A stretch of 64,000 nt of DNA from Lycocorax pyrrhopterus obiensis (GCA_014706295.1 JACSVZ010000012.1:12518227-12582226), one strand, 5' to 3'. Positions 37,436 to 49,268 are shown, numbered from the stretch's first letter. Numbers and translations: made by a program. The notes: a model not told the origin generated them from the sequence alone.

Positions 37436-37489
37436 CTGAGCAAAACCCCAATTTAAGTGACGCCAAGATTGTGTGAGCACTTATTGATT
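37436..37489 (-). other. Possible 54 bp exon with strong splice sites
   Basis: On the minus strand a pyrimidine-rich acceptor (TTGTTTCCTTCACACACAG) is followed, 54 bp later, by a strong donor (GCTCAG|GTAAGA). The segment is open in one of three frames and its length is a multiple of three. I do not recognise the 18-residue product, so it could be a small coding exon, a non-coding RNA exon or chance. Confidence 0.2.
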
Positions 37490-37686
37490 CTGTGTGTGAA
37501 GGAAACAATGTCCAATAGAGAACGTTTCTGTTAAGGAACTGAAATGGGAACTATTATATAATATAAACCCCACAGTCCCTGAATTCACAGACAAGTGCAG
37601 CTTCCGTGCTTGAAGTGGCACTTGCTGCATGAGAAAATATGTGAGAATGAGCCATTCTGAAAACAATTTTATAGCAAAAACTTGCT

Positions 37687-37712
37687 AATATCAGTTGTTA
37701 GAAACTGATATT
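37687..37712. repeat. Perfect 10-bp inverted repeat
   Basis: AATATCAGTT (37687-37696), six-base loop GTTAGA, then AACTGATATT (37703-37712). Could extrude as a small hairpin; no terminator-like T-run follows. Confidence 0.85.
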
Positions 37713-40327
37713 GTTGATATTTCTGTAGGCCATGGCTTTAGGATGAGCCTTAAAATTACCCAACCTCCTGAATGGAAGCAGACACAAAGCAAGGGAGCGA
37801 CACGGGCAGCTGTCGCTGTCCCAAACCAAGGTGAGCAGAGTGGCTCTGCTGGAAATGTTTTGTTACAGGGTTGGGTTGGCAGGGGGAAGGCAGAAACCAC
37901 AGAGAACCTTCCAAGGTTCACTAGGCAGTTTGGAGCCTCCTGTGTCTCCTAGGATGGCTGAAGAGAGGGGAAGGAGGAAGCAGATTCATGTTAAGAACAG
38001 CATTAACAATAGTGTCTGTTTAGATCATTCATCTTTCCTTAAAAAAATAATTGTTACATGCTAAGCCATGCCAAACTCCCAACTGTAAAGCAAATAATCA
38101 TGGAAATAACCATACAGAAATGCTTTTGCTTGGTTCATTTGGGTTGGTTGTTTTTTTTTAAATTAGAATGGTCATTTGCCTTTCTTTTTTTCAGTTCTGA
38201 AGTCCTCTTGGGACTGCCCTCGCCTGTTCTCTTTCTGTGAACTTGGACAAGTGGTGTAGCACTGATTAAGTTCACTAAATCTTTGAAATTATATTAATAG
38301 GAATATTTTTAACTTTTTTTTTTAATCTATCTGGCTAATTACAACCTGAAAAGCATACATGCTTTTTATTAAAAGATGAAGAAATACTATTCTACTGAAA
38401 GCAATTGCTATTCTGGTTTTGTCCAAAAGCACCACCACACCAAGAAAACCAGGAGCAAGGTAATTATTTGCATGTAAACCTCGTAAAAAGGCAATAATCT
38501 AGATGAAATATCCACAGTTTACTATACAAAAAGTTATTAAAATATTAAAATGTAATTAAAATGAAAATATTTAAATGTAATCACTGGGCACTTATAAGAC
38601 AGTTCACAAATGTATGCAAATTGCTGGGTTTTTATTTATTTATAAACAAATATGTTCACATACACCAATGTAATCTAAAAACGTATTAAAACAACATGAA
38701 ATAATCTCAGGACAATAATTTTATCCATTGGTTCAACACAACTTTTTGTTCATAATACTAATAAAAGGCAGGAGAAATAATCTCTACATTATTCACCTGC
38801 AAACAAATATACTTAAATAAGTGCATTATGTTTTCATCCATTTGATTCAACACATATTCCATTCATAACTAAATAAAAATATCTATGTACTCGTGTGAAC
38901 TGTGGGATAAAATGTTTGCACTTCCATTCATTTTACGTACTGGAAATGGGTTTAAGTGACTCCCAGAGCCAGGGGTTCGAAAGTGAGTGATGCTGCAGGA
39001 CTTCAGAGCACATGGAAAAAGGTCACAGCATCAGAGGGGCTGACCCCGGTGGAACAAAGTCTATCAGCAAACAAGTGTTTGACTGAATCGCATTTCATTG
39101 AATAATACCTGCAAATGGGACTCCAGCAAGGCTCCAATGTCTTGCACATAACCAGAAATGCAAAGAGACGTTTTCAAGAGCCAGGGCAAATGCTGTGGAT
39201 GACTTTCCCTGGCTTTCACCAGGCACTGCCATTAGAGTGCTTTAGCTTCCATTAAGTTGTCACTTCCCTGTGCTGGCAGCTTTTTGAGGGGGACAATTCG
39301 TTCTGACAGAACCACGGCCTGTCACATGCACTCACAGTTCAGTGGGAACGAACAGGAAAACCCCCAGAGCTGATGGATTTATTAGAGATTGGAGCTGGCA
39401 CATATATTGCTTATATGTACAGAGCAAGGTAATTAATAAGCTCTAACCTGTCCACCTTAAGCACCTCATATTTAGTTGCAGAAACGTAACTCAAGGCACA
39501 CAAACGTAAAACACACAAAGCTGTTCTTTCATTGGATTTTGAACATTAAATTTGTTTAATTAGCCCTTACTGATCACAACAATTTTGTAACAACCACATC
39601 TAGTTCAGACATATTTTTAATGCCTAAGAATTGCCACACTGCCCAGGAGAAAAGGCTGATCTAGTCCAGAATCACAGGGGTAAACATTTAGGGAAGGAAC
39701 ATAAATGCCCTGTGAGCATGGCCCTTGTCCTCAAAATATAACCCTACAGCCAGTGACTCCTGAGCTTCCTGAGCCAGAACTTTTACCCAGGCACTGGATC
39801 CATCCTGCTTGATCCCAAATAAATTCTAAGTGCCACAATTCTGCTCCATGTGAAAAAAAAAAAGTACTTAGTTATGCTAATATTGAACATGCTGGCTGAC
39901 AATATCACTGAGTACTAATTCCTATACTGCAAAACATTCCATTTTCTTTGAAGCATTGCTGATTGTATAGGCCTCTCTTTCCACTCATCTGTCATCATTC
40001 CAGCTCAAGAACCCTAATCTAAGATGCCACCCAATAGAAGATATTTTGTACTTCTCACCTTCTCTCTTTCTACCTGTTGGACATGTGGGTGGCCAGAAAT
40101 ATGCTTGCTGTACAAAACATGGATGCAAGAAGGATTTCAGCATTAAAGATCTCCACATCACTTCAGTTTTCTGTCACAGAAATTGTGACCATCAGTCTTT
40201 AATACATTCATTGTACTTTATGTTTTCTTGATAACAGTTAACGAGTTATTAATTATATTTTATCCAGTAAAGGTCAGATCCAATAAAGGAACTTTCACAA
40301 CCTGAAGACAAATTATTTAATTCAGTT
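37713..40327. other. Non-coding AT-rich DNA
   Basis: No gene recognised. At 39400-39418 there is a 7-bp inverted repeat ACATATA/TATATGT within a stretch (39290-39500) containing GGTAATTAATAAGC and TTAAGCACCTC (NKX2-like), a weak conserved-element candidate. The rest is AT-rich. Confidence 0.5.
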
Positions 40328-40885
40328 TGCTGGTTTTGGCTGGGAGAGAGTTAATTTTCTCCACGGTAGGTAGTATGGGGCTGTGGTTTGGATTTGTGCT
40401 GCAAACACAAGGAGTCTCTGAAAAGACAGGGAAGTTTTTGCCACTGCTGAGCAGAGCTGGCACAGAGCCAAAGCTGCTTCGGCTCCTCACCCCACCAGCC
40501 ACGGGCTGGGAGTGCACAGTGGAGTGGACACAGCCAGGACAGCTGACCCCAGCTGCCCCAAGGGACATTCCAGAATATCCCATGCCATGCTCAGCACATA
40601 AAGCTGGAGAAGGAGGAAGAGGGGGATGTTTGGAGTGATGCCGTTCGTCTTCCCAAGTCAGTGTTCCACATGAGGAGCCCTGCTGTCCTGGCGTGGCTGA
40701 ACACCTGCCTGCCCACGGGCAGTGGGAATGAATTCCTTGTTTTGCTTTACCTTTTGAAGTGTCTTTATCTCAACACATGGCTTTGGGGTTTTTTACCAAT
40801 TCTCCTCCCTCCCAGGGCAGGCAGCAGTGAGGGCACTCAGTGAGCAGCTCTGTGGTGCTTAGTTACTGGCTGGGGTTAACCCACA
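40328..40885 (+). mobile_element. Solo LTR of an avian endogenous retrovirus
   Basis: Begins TGCTGGTTTTGGCTGGGAGA and ends near GGCTGGGGTTAACCCACAA, matching a long terminal repeat widespread in bird genomes as I know it. Internal landmarks in order are CACAGCCAGGACAGCTGACC, a TATA-like CATAAAG (40597-40603), ATTCCTTGTTTTGCTTTACC and CTTTATCTCAACACATGG. LTRs carry the promoter and polyadenylation signals of the provirus. No internal gag, pol or env sequence flanks it and no second LTR is in the window, so it is a solo LTR left by recombination. I cannot define a clean target duplication at the degraded 3' edge. Family assignment between class II and class III is left open. Confidence 0.9.
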
Positions 40886-42879
40886 ACCCTTAAGTAATAT
40901 TTAATCTCTTTAAAATCCTGGAGAAATGAAGCACTGAAGAGAGTAAATGTTTTTCTGAAGCAGAAATCAATTAGAGAAGATACATTTATACACAGAATCC
41001 CCACAAAAGTAGCCGTAATGTAGTTTCTTATAAATCCTTACTGAGGATTTTGTCCTTTCTCTCCTACTGCATCTTCCCTGCTGGAACTCAGTCGTTGTCC
41101 TTCTGGATTACAGATCTTCTGGAAGTTGTTCTGCTGGGCTGCAGTGGAAGGCACTTGGGCCACAGCAAGGGTGGCAGAAAAAAGCACATGATGTCAGACA
41201 AGAGGAAGTTGGGAGAGAAGAGACGCTGTTATGCTCGTGGTGGCAAGAGCCAGAGCAGAGGCAGAGGCAGAGCCAGCTGGCTGAGAGGGAAGGATGGCAG
41301 CCTTCAGATTAACTGGGAACAGCCAGGCAGTCCTGAACACCACCACAACAGAGACTTGGCCCATCAGTAAGGACAGAATAGAGTCCATTAAACATTTTGA
41401 AGGACAAAATCTAGGTTAGAAAGAGGTTAGGCGATATAAAGATGTGTAAGGAGAATACACAAGAAAGACTAGAGGCGGCTATGTGAGAGGCTAAAGAGAA
41501 AAATAAAAGAGATGCAGAGGGGAGGCAGTAAAAAGATAAAAAAAAAGAGAAAATATTGATTAAATAACTACTCAGCAATATATGTCTCTTAACATATAGT
41601 AGAAGGACTACCGTCACAAGGAACTGTCTCTAGCTGGTTTTGCGTATTAATATTCTTGGTTGTACAGTTATTGGATACTTCTGGTTTCACCTTTAACATT
41701 CCAAGTGAAAGGACACATAATTCTCTGTTGTGGTGATAACTCAGAGCAGACATGACCATTACAAAGGTCAATTGTTCAGCAAGTTTAGCATAATCTTCAT
41801 TGACTTCTAATTATTACTTTTCATTTTGCCATGTTTTGCTTCCTTAATTACAGTTCTGACTTATTTTAAGATTTATTTAGGTGCAGAGGCTGAAGAGTCT
41901 CATAGATAAATCTTGGTGATTTGCTTGCATACAATGTGAAATGATAAGCTGGATCTAGCCTCATGCGCTACTTGGGCTGAAATAAAACACTAAAAATTGA
42001 TTACTGTCAAAATTCAAATCATTTAGAATGAACAAAAAGTGAAGATGATGTATTATTTTCTTATATAAAGATACTCTGAGCTAGCTGGTGCCACTGAACA
42101 GTCAAAATTGCACTTCTGTTATTACATACAGACTTTGATCTAAATGATGCTGGCCTTCTAACTTCCAATGCACATTAAGTCTTTTCACCTATAAATTGCC
42201 TTTACAGGTTTGGAGTTACGTATTCTTAGAAAACTCAGTCTTACTTAGAAAGCTTTTAAGATAATTCTGCTTGATGAAAAAATCTTTTGAAAAAAAATGA
42301 ACCTGAACTGCTCTGAATTTTCTACACATACATCTCAAGGTAAACACAATGCTTTACATAAAGCACAGAAAAATTTCACCTGTTTACTTCCCTGTTATTG
42401 TTACTATTAGGACTTTGGGATAACTGGAAAAAAATCAAGGTTGAGTGATATCTCATCTGGCTGCTTGGAATCAGCATCAGAGAAAAATTAGTCAAGTTTC
42501 CATTAAGAGTAATTATTAAATACAGAAATACTCAGCTGAGAAAATGAGTTCTGACAAACTTGGTCAAGTAGCAAGCAGTAAACTGCTTCTTTTTTTTCCA
42601 TATTTGTTCTAAAGTGCTTGTTACATTCTTTAACATGCCTAATAGCTGCATTGAAAATACAATTTATTTATTAACAAGCAGTATTTCCATTCTTTGAAAG
42701 GCTCTCCACCCCCACTCCCCAAAAAAAAAACCCCTCAAAACTTTCAACTAAGCTCATCAATTACTCTTAACACTCTAAATAGTTGGCAATGTTTACACAA
42801 CATCCTCTCAGAGTTATTCAGCTCGATCTTGCAGCTCATTAAAAGGATCTCTATTTATTTGCTGTGTTTTACAGTTCTT
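40886..42879. other. Non-coding DNA
   Basis: No gene recognised. A G-rich, purine-leaning patch at 41120-41300 yields a 106-codon plus-strand frame (RGRGRASW-type residues) that looks compositional. The rest is AT-rich. Confidence 0.55.
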
Positions 42880-43080
42880 CACTTTGGCACAACACGCAAA
42901 AAGGAAGCCAATTTTACTTTTCCCTGTGGTGTTAATTGGTAGAGCATGCTGCCTGCCTCTTCATTAATTATGTCAATGTGTATGAAACTTTCATTTTCAT
43001 GGCAATGTATTAACAAAGCTTTGCAATGAGGCTGATAAAAAGCCAGCAAACTCCAGTTTATAAAAAGTGGGTAATGAAGG
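42880..43080. promoter_or_regulatory. Candidate conserved regulatory element
   Basis: Contains GTTAATTGG, TTCATTAATTATGTCAATG (homeodomain cores), TTTCATTTTCATGG and the 10-bp palindrome CAAAGCTTTG (43014-43023) within ACAAAGC, a SOX/TCF-type site, followed by TGATAAAAAGCC. High motif density and absence of simple repeats resemble vertebrate conserved enhancers; not verifiable here. Confidence 0.35.
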
Positions 43081-43540
43081 CTAGCAGTGGTCAGAAAATA
43101 ATATTTATTTCAAAAATCAGCTTTTTTCCTCCTTATCCCTTTCAGAAAACATCTAAAGCAAGCACTTACTGAAGTAAACAAGATCAACTTTGCTGCTGAA
43201 AGTAAATAAATCTCCATATAACGCACAGATAATGGATCTGGAAACACTATAACTTCACAGAGCACGAAGAATGAGAGAAGGACCTTTAGCCCAGCTGAAA
43301 TGGTTTTGCTCCTAAAACCATTTCCAGATAATTTACTGATCTCATCCCATTAAGTGTACAGAAATCACTCATTGCTTGATAGCTCACTAAACACTGGGGC
43401 TTTGTCTAAAGACAAAACTACCACTGGCACAGCAAAAACAGGCACTGTCCACATGGAAGTCCTCTGGATGCCTTCATCCTGTTTCTGTTTACTAACTGCA
43501 AGTGTTGGTAAAAGACTAATGCTGAGCTTTTCTCACTACC
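43081..43540. other. Non-coding DNA
   Basis: No feature recognised between the candidate regulatory element and the A/C-rich tract. Confidence 0.6.
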
Positions 43541-43700
43541 TTTTTTTTTTCCCCCATAAAAAAAAACAAAACAAAACAAAAAACAGAAACAAACAAACAA
43601 AAAAAAAAACAAAACAAAACCAACCAACCAACCCAAACCCAAAAAAAACCCCCAAAAACCCCAAAACCAACCAACCAAAAAAACCCCCAAAAAACACCCA
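43541..43700. repeat. T-run plus long A/C-rich tract (G-rich on minus)
   Basis: T-run and C-run at 43541-43555, then about 140 bases almost entirely A and C: CAAAA and CAAA units first (43558-43619), then CCAA units and CCCCC runs (43620-43700). The minus strand therefore has repeated GGG, GGGG and GGGGG runs separated by T-stretches, able in principle to form a G-quadruplex. Open frames over this tract (N/K/P or F/G/W only) are artefacts. Confidence 0.95.
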
Positions 43701-46700
43701 AGTTCTAGATCAGCTCTCCGTGACTTCGGATAGAGCACTCTGAATTTCACTACACTGAGGAGACTGCTGGGAGACAGAGACTAAAGCAACAGATAAAGCC
43801 TGTGATGAGCTACTTCAGTTCTTTCTGGAAATTCTGAAAAGCAAAGCATTAAAATAGAGCAGTGGTGCATTGTAGGAGATGTAAAGCATTGCAAACTACA
43901 AACGAAAAACCTTGAGAAGTTACCATCTCGAATCCATGGAATTACAGCTCACAATCTTGGAAACCACGCCTAGAGAAGCTTTCGCGTTACCACCGAGGGG
44001 GTAAATGCTACAAACAAAAGTGCTTGTTCCTCACCCCAGGTATCTTCTGACTGATAAAAAGACACGTTTGTCACTGGCTAATACCTCTATTTGAAGGGTT
44101 AAAGAAACCTCAAACAAACCCTAACAAAACCAAGAAAACCCACAAAACCCTCACAAACAACTGAATATACATTCCAACCTATGATCTAAGCCCTTTCATT
44201 CTGTACTTCTCTCCCTATATATTTGGGAAGTCCTTATTAATTCTTTGCAGTGAGATCAAGTAATAAAGAGAGGAAGAAACACTGAAAAAAATGTTTCCTA
44301 CAGAAAGCTTAAACCCTAAAACAACAAACGAAGAGATTTATCTGTACATCGAAAGCATTTACCCTTCAGGTGATTCTAGCCAGGGTGGGAGATGAGAGGG
44401 ACTCTAGGGCAGCACAGACCTCATGGTCTATTCCCTGCCAGTGGCTTTTGCCCCCGATGGAAGAAGCAAAGCTCTAGTCAGCAGACCTATCACCCAGGTG
44501 CTGAAGAATTGCAGGTGCCAGGTTTTTCTTTTGTTTCTACTTTCCTCTTCCACTTTACCAACATCTGTTACGTTATTTCTCTCAGGCTAGAAGTATACCA
44601 GTACACAGACTGCATCTTCCTGTGTGTTTACGTGGTTCAGCACTACAGGACACTCCAAACCCACAATATATTCATATTATTAATACAGACATTTCTTTGT
44701 GTACCTCCTTCTGTACGTAAATGTCCTCAGAAATACTATAAAACATGAAACAAACCCACTGTTTTCTTGTATGACTGAATTAGTGGAGCCTCACTGAACT
44801 AACAGATTAAGTTTTCATCTATTTATTCTTTCTTACTCTCCATTTTCTCCTCCTTTACATGTTTGACCTCTCCATCTTTCCTTGCAGCAGCACTCTCTGA
44901 GCATCACAAACTCCCTGCTGTCATTGTCTTCTCACTCGGTTTCTCTTAATTTTTCACTCCCTTTTCATCAAGCTTTAGCTGGCTTCTCTCACACCCATAT
45001 AAAGTCTCTTAAACCTATTCTTGGCTTCAATTCTCCTTCTCCTCCTCCAGTTCAATCCTCTCAGGATCCCCCTTCTCTTTTCACTTGGATCCTGCTCAGT
45101 GCTACAGATGCTTCACTGCTGGACAGGTCTGCGGTCTCCTGTTCCCAACAAACCTGTCTCTAGGCATTTCTTCTTCCCTTCCTGTCTCTTGCTAAGTTCC
45201 TCTCCTCGGTGAGCTCCTAAGTAATTTATAAACACCATGTTTCTTTGCTCTTACTGCCAGAAAATCTGCACTGAAATTTTATGTTTATTCTACTCTAATA
45301 ACTCCTTGCTCCTAGACAGTTTGGAAAAGCTATGGCAAGGTTATATCGTGAAATATTTTCTACGTTATTACTCCTTATCTTCATCAGGAAGTAGTTTTGC
45401 AAAGACACAGAAATTAACCTTGGACTACAGGAACATGATTGAACAGCCATTCTGTAACTGAAACAAGACTAAAAGAAATACTCTGGAGAATTGTTCACCC
45501 TACCTGCATTTCTTCTGTGGTAGCTCATTGTCTCAATATTATTTTAGGAAAGAGTTTTGAAAGTAGGTCCTAAAACAAGGCACTTTTCCCTATTTCTCCC
45601 TAGAAGCAGCTGGTCTATCAGGAGTGTATTTTACAGTGCTAGCTATTCCCATTGAATTTCCTGTGCAGTTCTTATTTGCTATTTCTGTATGAAATACTGA
45701 ATTAAAAATGGATATTTAGAATTTCTTGGATAATTGCCTAGGTTGATATTAATTAGAAGCTGCAAAAATTACGTGGAAGTTTAAGAATTGCATACCTAAC
45801 AGAAAGCATATGTGAGGCAAACGAACAATCTTTAAAAAATAGATTTATGATCATTTTAGCCAGTATTCATCAAAACTGAAAGCTTACATACCATAGGTAG
45901 CTAATTGATTTTTTTTCTCTTCCATATGTGTTATTTTTTCTCTGTCACACAGATAAAATGCTCTTTGTCAGCAGCTACACTTCCCTGTCAGATTTTATAC
46001 TTCAGTGACGATGTTTTATGTTCAGCAGCTGGCACATAAGTATTCTCATGCAGCTACTGCATTTCTACACTTTTCAGTTCTACAGGGTTGGGCTTTGTTT
46101 CCTTATCTTCTATACCAACTCGAACCAAACAGAAACAACCTAAAAAAAAAGTAATTCAGCAGAGATTACCTATTCCCACATACCATCAGCATTACCAAAC
46201 TTTTTTCAGTGACATATATAGTGGCACTAAACATCCACAACTGTATTCTCCAGAGCTTGTAAGACAAAAAAAAATCCTTTGATTTCACATATAACAAAAA
46301 AAACAAAACAAAACAAAAAATCTGAATCAACTGTTGTTCAAAATAGAGCATATGCTTTGGGAAAAAAACCCAAAATCTCAAATTCTCAGAAATGCAGAAG
46401 TAGCTCTCCAGAAAGTTGTACCAATGCTTCATTTCTTTCAGTACCAAAATATTGCAACTTCAGTTTGTCTAGAGCTGGTGCCTGGGTGTTGGCTGTTGCA
46501 TTTTTGCTGCTTCAACTGAAGAAACCTCTGTCAGCTCATTATCTCCCTCGGGATTTGTGTATCACTCGGGAACAATCACCTCTTCTCAGCCCTGGGCGAG
46601 CCGGTCTAATTGCTTCCTTTAAGTCCTATGGAGTCTGTGCATCTTTCACCGGTCAGTCCATTTCCCAGCCTGCTGGTCATTTACGTGGAGTTTCTCTGCA

Positions 46701-47113
46701 GTTTACAAACATCCCTGACCTTTCGTTGTGTGAGGGCTGCACACACTGCCCAGCAGAAGTCAAGAGGTCTGAATAAAACAACGCTAGCTAAGGCAGTTGC
46801 TTGAATATCCAAAACCTGCATTATCCCTTCCAGATCCGATTCCTGGCTCTAGTGAAATGGCAAAAGCTCCCGTTGATGGACTATATTCTTTTCTGCCACA
46901 TATACGGTTTTCAATTGTAATTGTTAATACAAATGACTCGTCTGCAGGCAGTTTGTCAAGTGATCAGTTTGTTATGCCTCAGTCACTTTGATATTTCCCC
47001 TTCTGGCCTCTTTCTATCTCCAAGCTTCAGCCTGCTGGGTTATGTTTGTGTCTCGGTCAGGGACACAAAGCGTTGCCCACACTGCCCCAGTTCCAAGGGC
47101 CAGCACTGGACAC
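43701..47113. other. Non-coding DNA
   Basis: No gene recognised. A/C-rich patch at 44105-44160; pyrimidine-skewed block at 44800-45230; CAAAA-type tract at 46293-46320. The 165-codon plus-strand frame at 46279-46776 starts in the A-rich tract and has no recognisable domain. Near 46850, AATGGCAAAAGCTCCCGTTG is reminiscent of an old amniote repeat, too short to name. Confidence 0.5.
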
Positions 47114-47222
47114 AATTTTTAAAACATGTCTGCTATTCTACCATTCATGTCAATAATGAAAACACTTAGCTGTAGTCCTAAACCAGCCTTTTCTAAAATT
47201 GTTCCAAAACCATTAATCTACT
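47114..47222. repeat. 109 bp direct repeat, copy A
   Basis: Matches copy B at 49029-49137 at 106 of 109 positions. All three mismatches are transitions within the first 20 bases (47125, 47130, 47132), leaving 90 identical bases. The flanks beyond the repeat do not match copy B's flanks, so this is a discrete transferred segment. Confidence 0.95.
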
Positions 47223-48499
47223 CCACATCCCAGTCCGGAATGAAGCAGAGCTGGTGGCATTGTACAGCTGGAAAGGACTCAGGTTTGGTTCATATTGACC
47301 CCATCAGGAAGCAGCGGGCTGGAATCAAACCCAGAGCAGAGCTGCAGATCCACCAAGGCTGAGCGAAAGCAAAGCCTCAGTAATAAACATGCAGCCATTC
47401 AGGTTCATGCACAACATGCCTAAACAACTTTCCTTCCTACAGGTATAAAAAAGGGTTTAAACAGTGAGATGTACTCTGTTCCACACACGGGAAAGACGAG
47501 TGCTGCATGGACATCGGCACTAGGAAAAGAGCATTGCTCCTAGGACATTTGAATTATTGTGCTAGCATTACACAATTTAAATTGCACAGATCACTTCTTC
47601 CTCTCTTCTTACATCCACGCCTCTTTTCCTTCCAAATGATCTCTTCAATGGCACATAACTGGGATGCAGCTGGCACGCTCTGTTAGGCCCCCACAGGTCT
47701 AAAAGCCCACAGCAATTCCCTGCATTTGGACATATGTGCACTAAGTTGCACTGTGCCATATCCCCTCCTCGACTGTGATCGTAAAATTTTATTTCCAACT
47801 TGGAGGGAAAGAGAGCAAAGTCCTCTGGATTTTGGGAGTGAGCCAACAGGAAGTGCTAAATGAATAAAGAGCATCTGCAAGGGTGCCCTAGGGACTAAGC
47901 AGTGAATGCCTATGACACGCTGCTTCCAAGTTGGGATTCTGATTCTGGTGCCAAAAACTCATATATCTCCTTGCTTCAGTAGTTATTAATCAATTAATAT
48001 ACTCTATTAAATAGCCAGATCCCTAAATAAGCTTTTTACCTTTTAGTTTCTAAAGCAAAAGAAACACACATAACAAAGCAAATAAATGCTGCTATATTTG
48101 AAAACTGATCGCTTCAAGTTGTTTTTTTTTTTTTCTCCAAAACACGTTAGCAATAGACAAAATAAAGCAAGGTAACCAAGCAGAGGAGGATACTTTCTCA
48201 AAAACATGTAAAAATCATCCCTGTCCCCAGTGTGTGTGAGATAGGTAAGGAAATAACAGAGAAATGCAATGGATTTGGACTGATAGTTTGGCTGCCCCCT
48301 CACTCCTCCACGCCTTCCTCCAGCTCCCAAGACAGGCTGCACCTACAGCTTCTGTCTGAACTCTTTCTGTACACTTTCAGCCCTAGAGATTTCACTGTCT
48401 TTCTACAGAAGTTCTTCCAGTTCTCAATTGCTTTTCCATTAGAAAGTTTTTGCTGCTGCAAAGCGAGCCCACTGCACAGGGAATACAGAGGAAAACTTG
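47223..48499. other. Non-coding DNA
   Basis: No gene recognised. T-run at 48120-48134. The part at about 48330-48500 may be a more decayed extension of the old CR1 that follows. Confidence 0.5.
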
Positions 48500-49160
48500 A
48501 TTACTTTCTTGCAGCATCCTTTTATGTACATGAGGACTATTATCAAGTCCTTGCTCAGGCTTCTCTTCCCCAGCTTTTCCCTGTAGGTCACCTTTTCCAG
48601 AGTTCTCATGCTTTATATTGCTCTCCCCAGTACCTCCACTGATTCAGCCACTTTGTTCTTGAAGTATTCCCAGAATTTTGCCTTGCAGCTGAAGCCTTAC
48701 AAGTGCCATTTTTTTCAAGGGTACTATTGCAGAGGCCTTACTGATATTTACTCTGTTTTTTGTATAAAAACTACGGCACGTACATGCCTTTTTTGCAATA
48801 GCAGGATATCTTTAACATGTCCAACTTTTGATTTACTAGAAACCAAAATCACTGTACAGAACGTTACCTATGCAGTCATGATGCATTTACACGTTCACAG
48901 GTAAATATTTTTAAGTGCAGACCTTTTAATTTGCTCTAAATTGCATTCTGTTCAGTCTCCCACTCATCAAGGGAATTTTTAATTCTAAAGGTATGCTTGC
49001 AGGTTCTTTCAGATTGACATTCTCGGGGAATTTTTAAAATATGTTTACTATTCTACCATTCATGTCAATAATGAAAACACTTAGCTGTAGTCCTAAACCA
49101 GCCTTTTCTAAAATTGTTCCAAAACCATTAATCTACTTTGACAGAAAGCCATTTACATCT
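48500..49160 (-). mobile_element. Ancient degraded CR1-type LINE fragment
   Basis: The plus strand shows, in the order expected for a reverse-complemented CR1/L3-type element, recognisable but heavily diverged segments: CATCCTTTTATGTACATGAG, a CCTGTAGGTCACCTTTTCCA segment, GCCTTTTTTGCAATAGCAGG, GATTTACTAGAAACC and a CATTCATGTCAATAATGAAA segment ending with TTTGACAG. This corresponds to reverse-transcriptase-coding sequence of ORF2, but stops and frameshifts prevent any coding. It is much older than the three clear CR1 tails elsewhere in the window. Confidence 0.65.
49029..49137. repeat. 109 bp direct repeat, copy B
   Basis: Partner of 47114-47222, offset 1915 bp in the same orientation. It lies inside the old CR1 fragment and is continuous with CR1-like sequence on both sides, so it is likely the source of the duplication. 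Confidence 0.95.
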
Positions 49161-49186
49161 CTTCTTGGAGTATGGCACTTTGTTGA

Positions 49187-49268
49187 GGGTTTGTTCTGTT
49201 GTTGTTTTGTTTGTGTTGTTTGTGGGGGCTTTTTAACTTTTTTGAGGGGGTGTGCTGGGTTTTTTTAG
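49187..49268. repeat. G/T-rich low-complexity tract
   Basis: Mostly G and T on the plus strand (GTTGTTGTTTTGTTTGTG and later GAGGGGGTGTGCTGGG). Opposite in strand sense to the A/C tracts at 14419 and 43541. Confidence 0.85.

Noticed and set aside
38965..38985. GGTTCGAA resembling a tRNA T-loop
   Set aside because: No A-box at the right distance and no cloverleaf pairing could be found.
43354..43750. 129- and 110-codon frames
   Set aside because: They run through the A/C low-complexity tract and encode only N/K/P or F/G/W residues.
46279..46776. 165-codon plus-strand frame
   Set aside because: Begins in a CAAAA-type tract; no domain or homologue recognised; a single unsupported frame.
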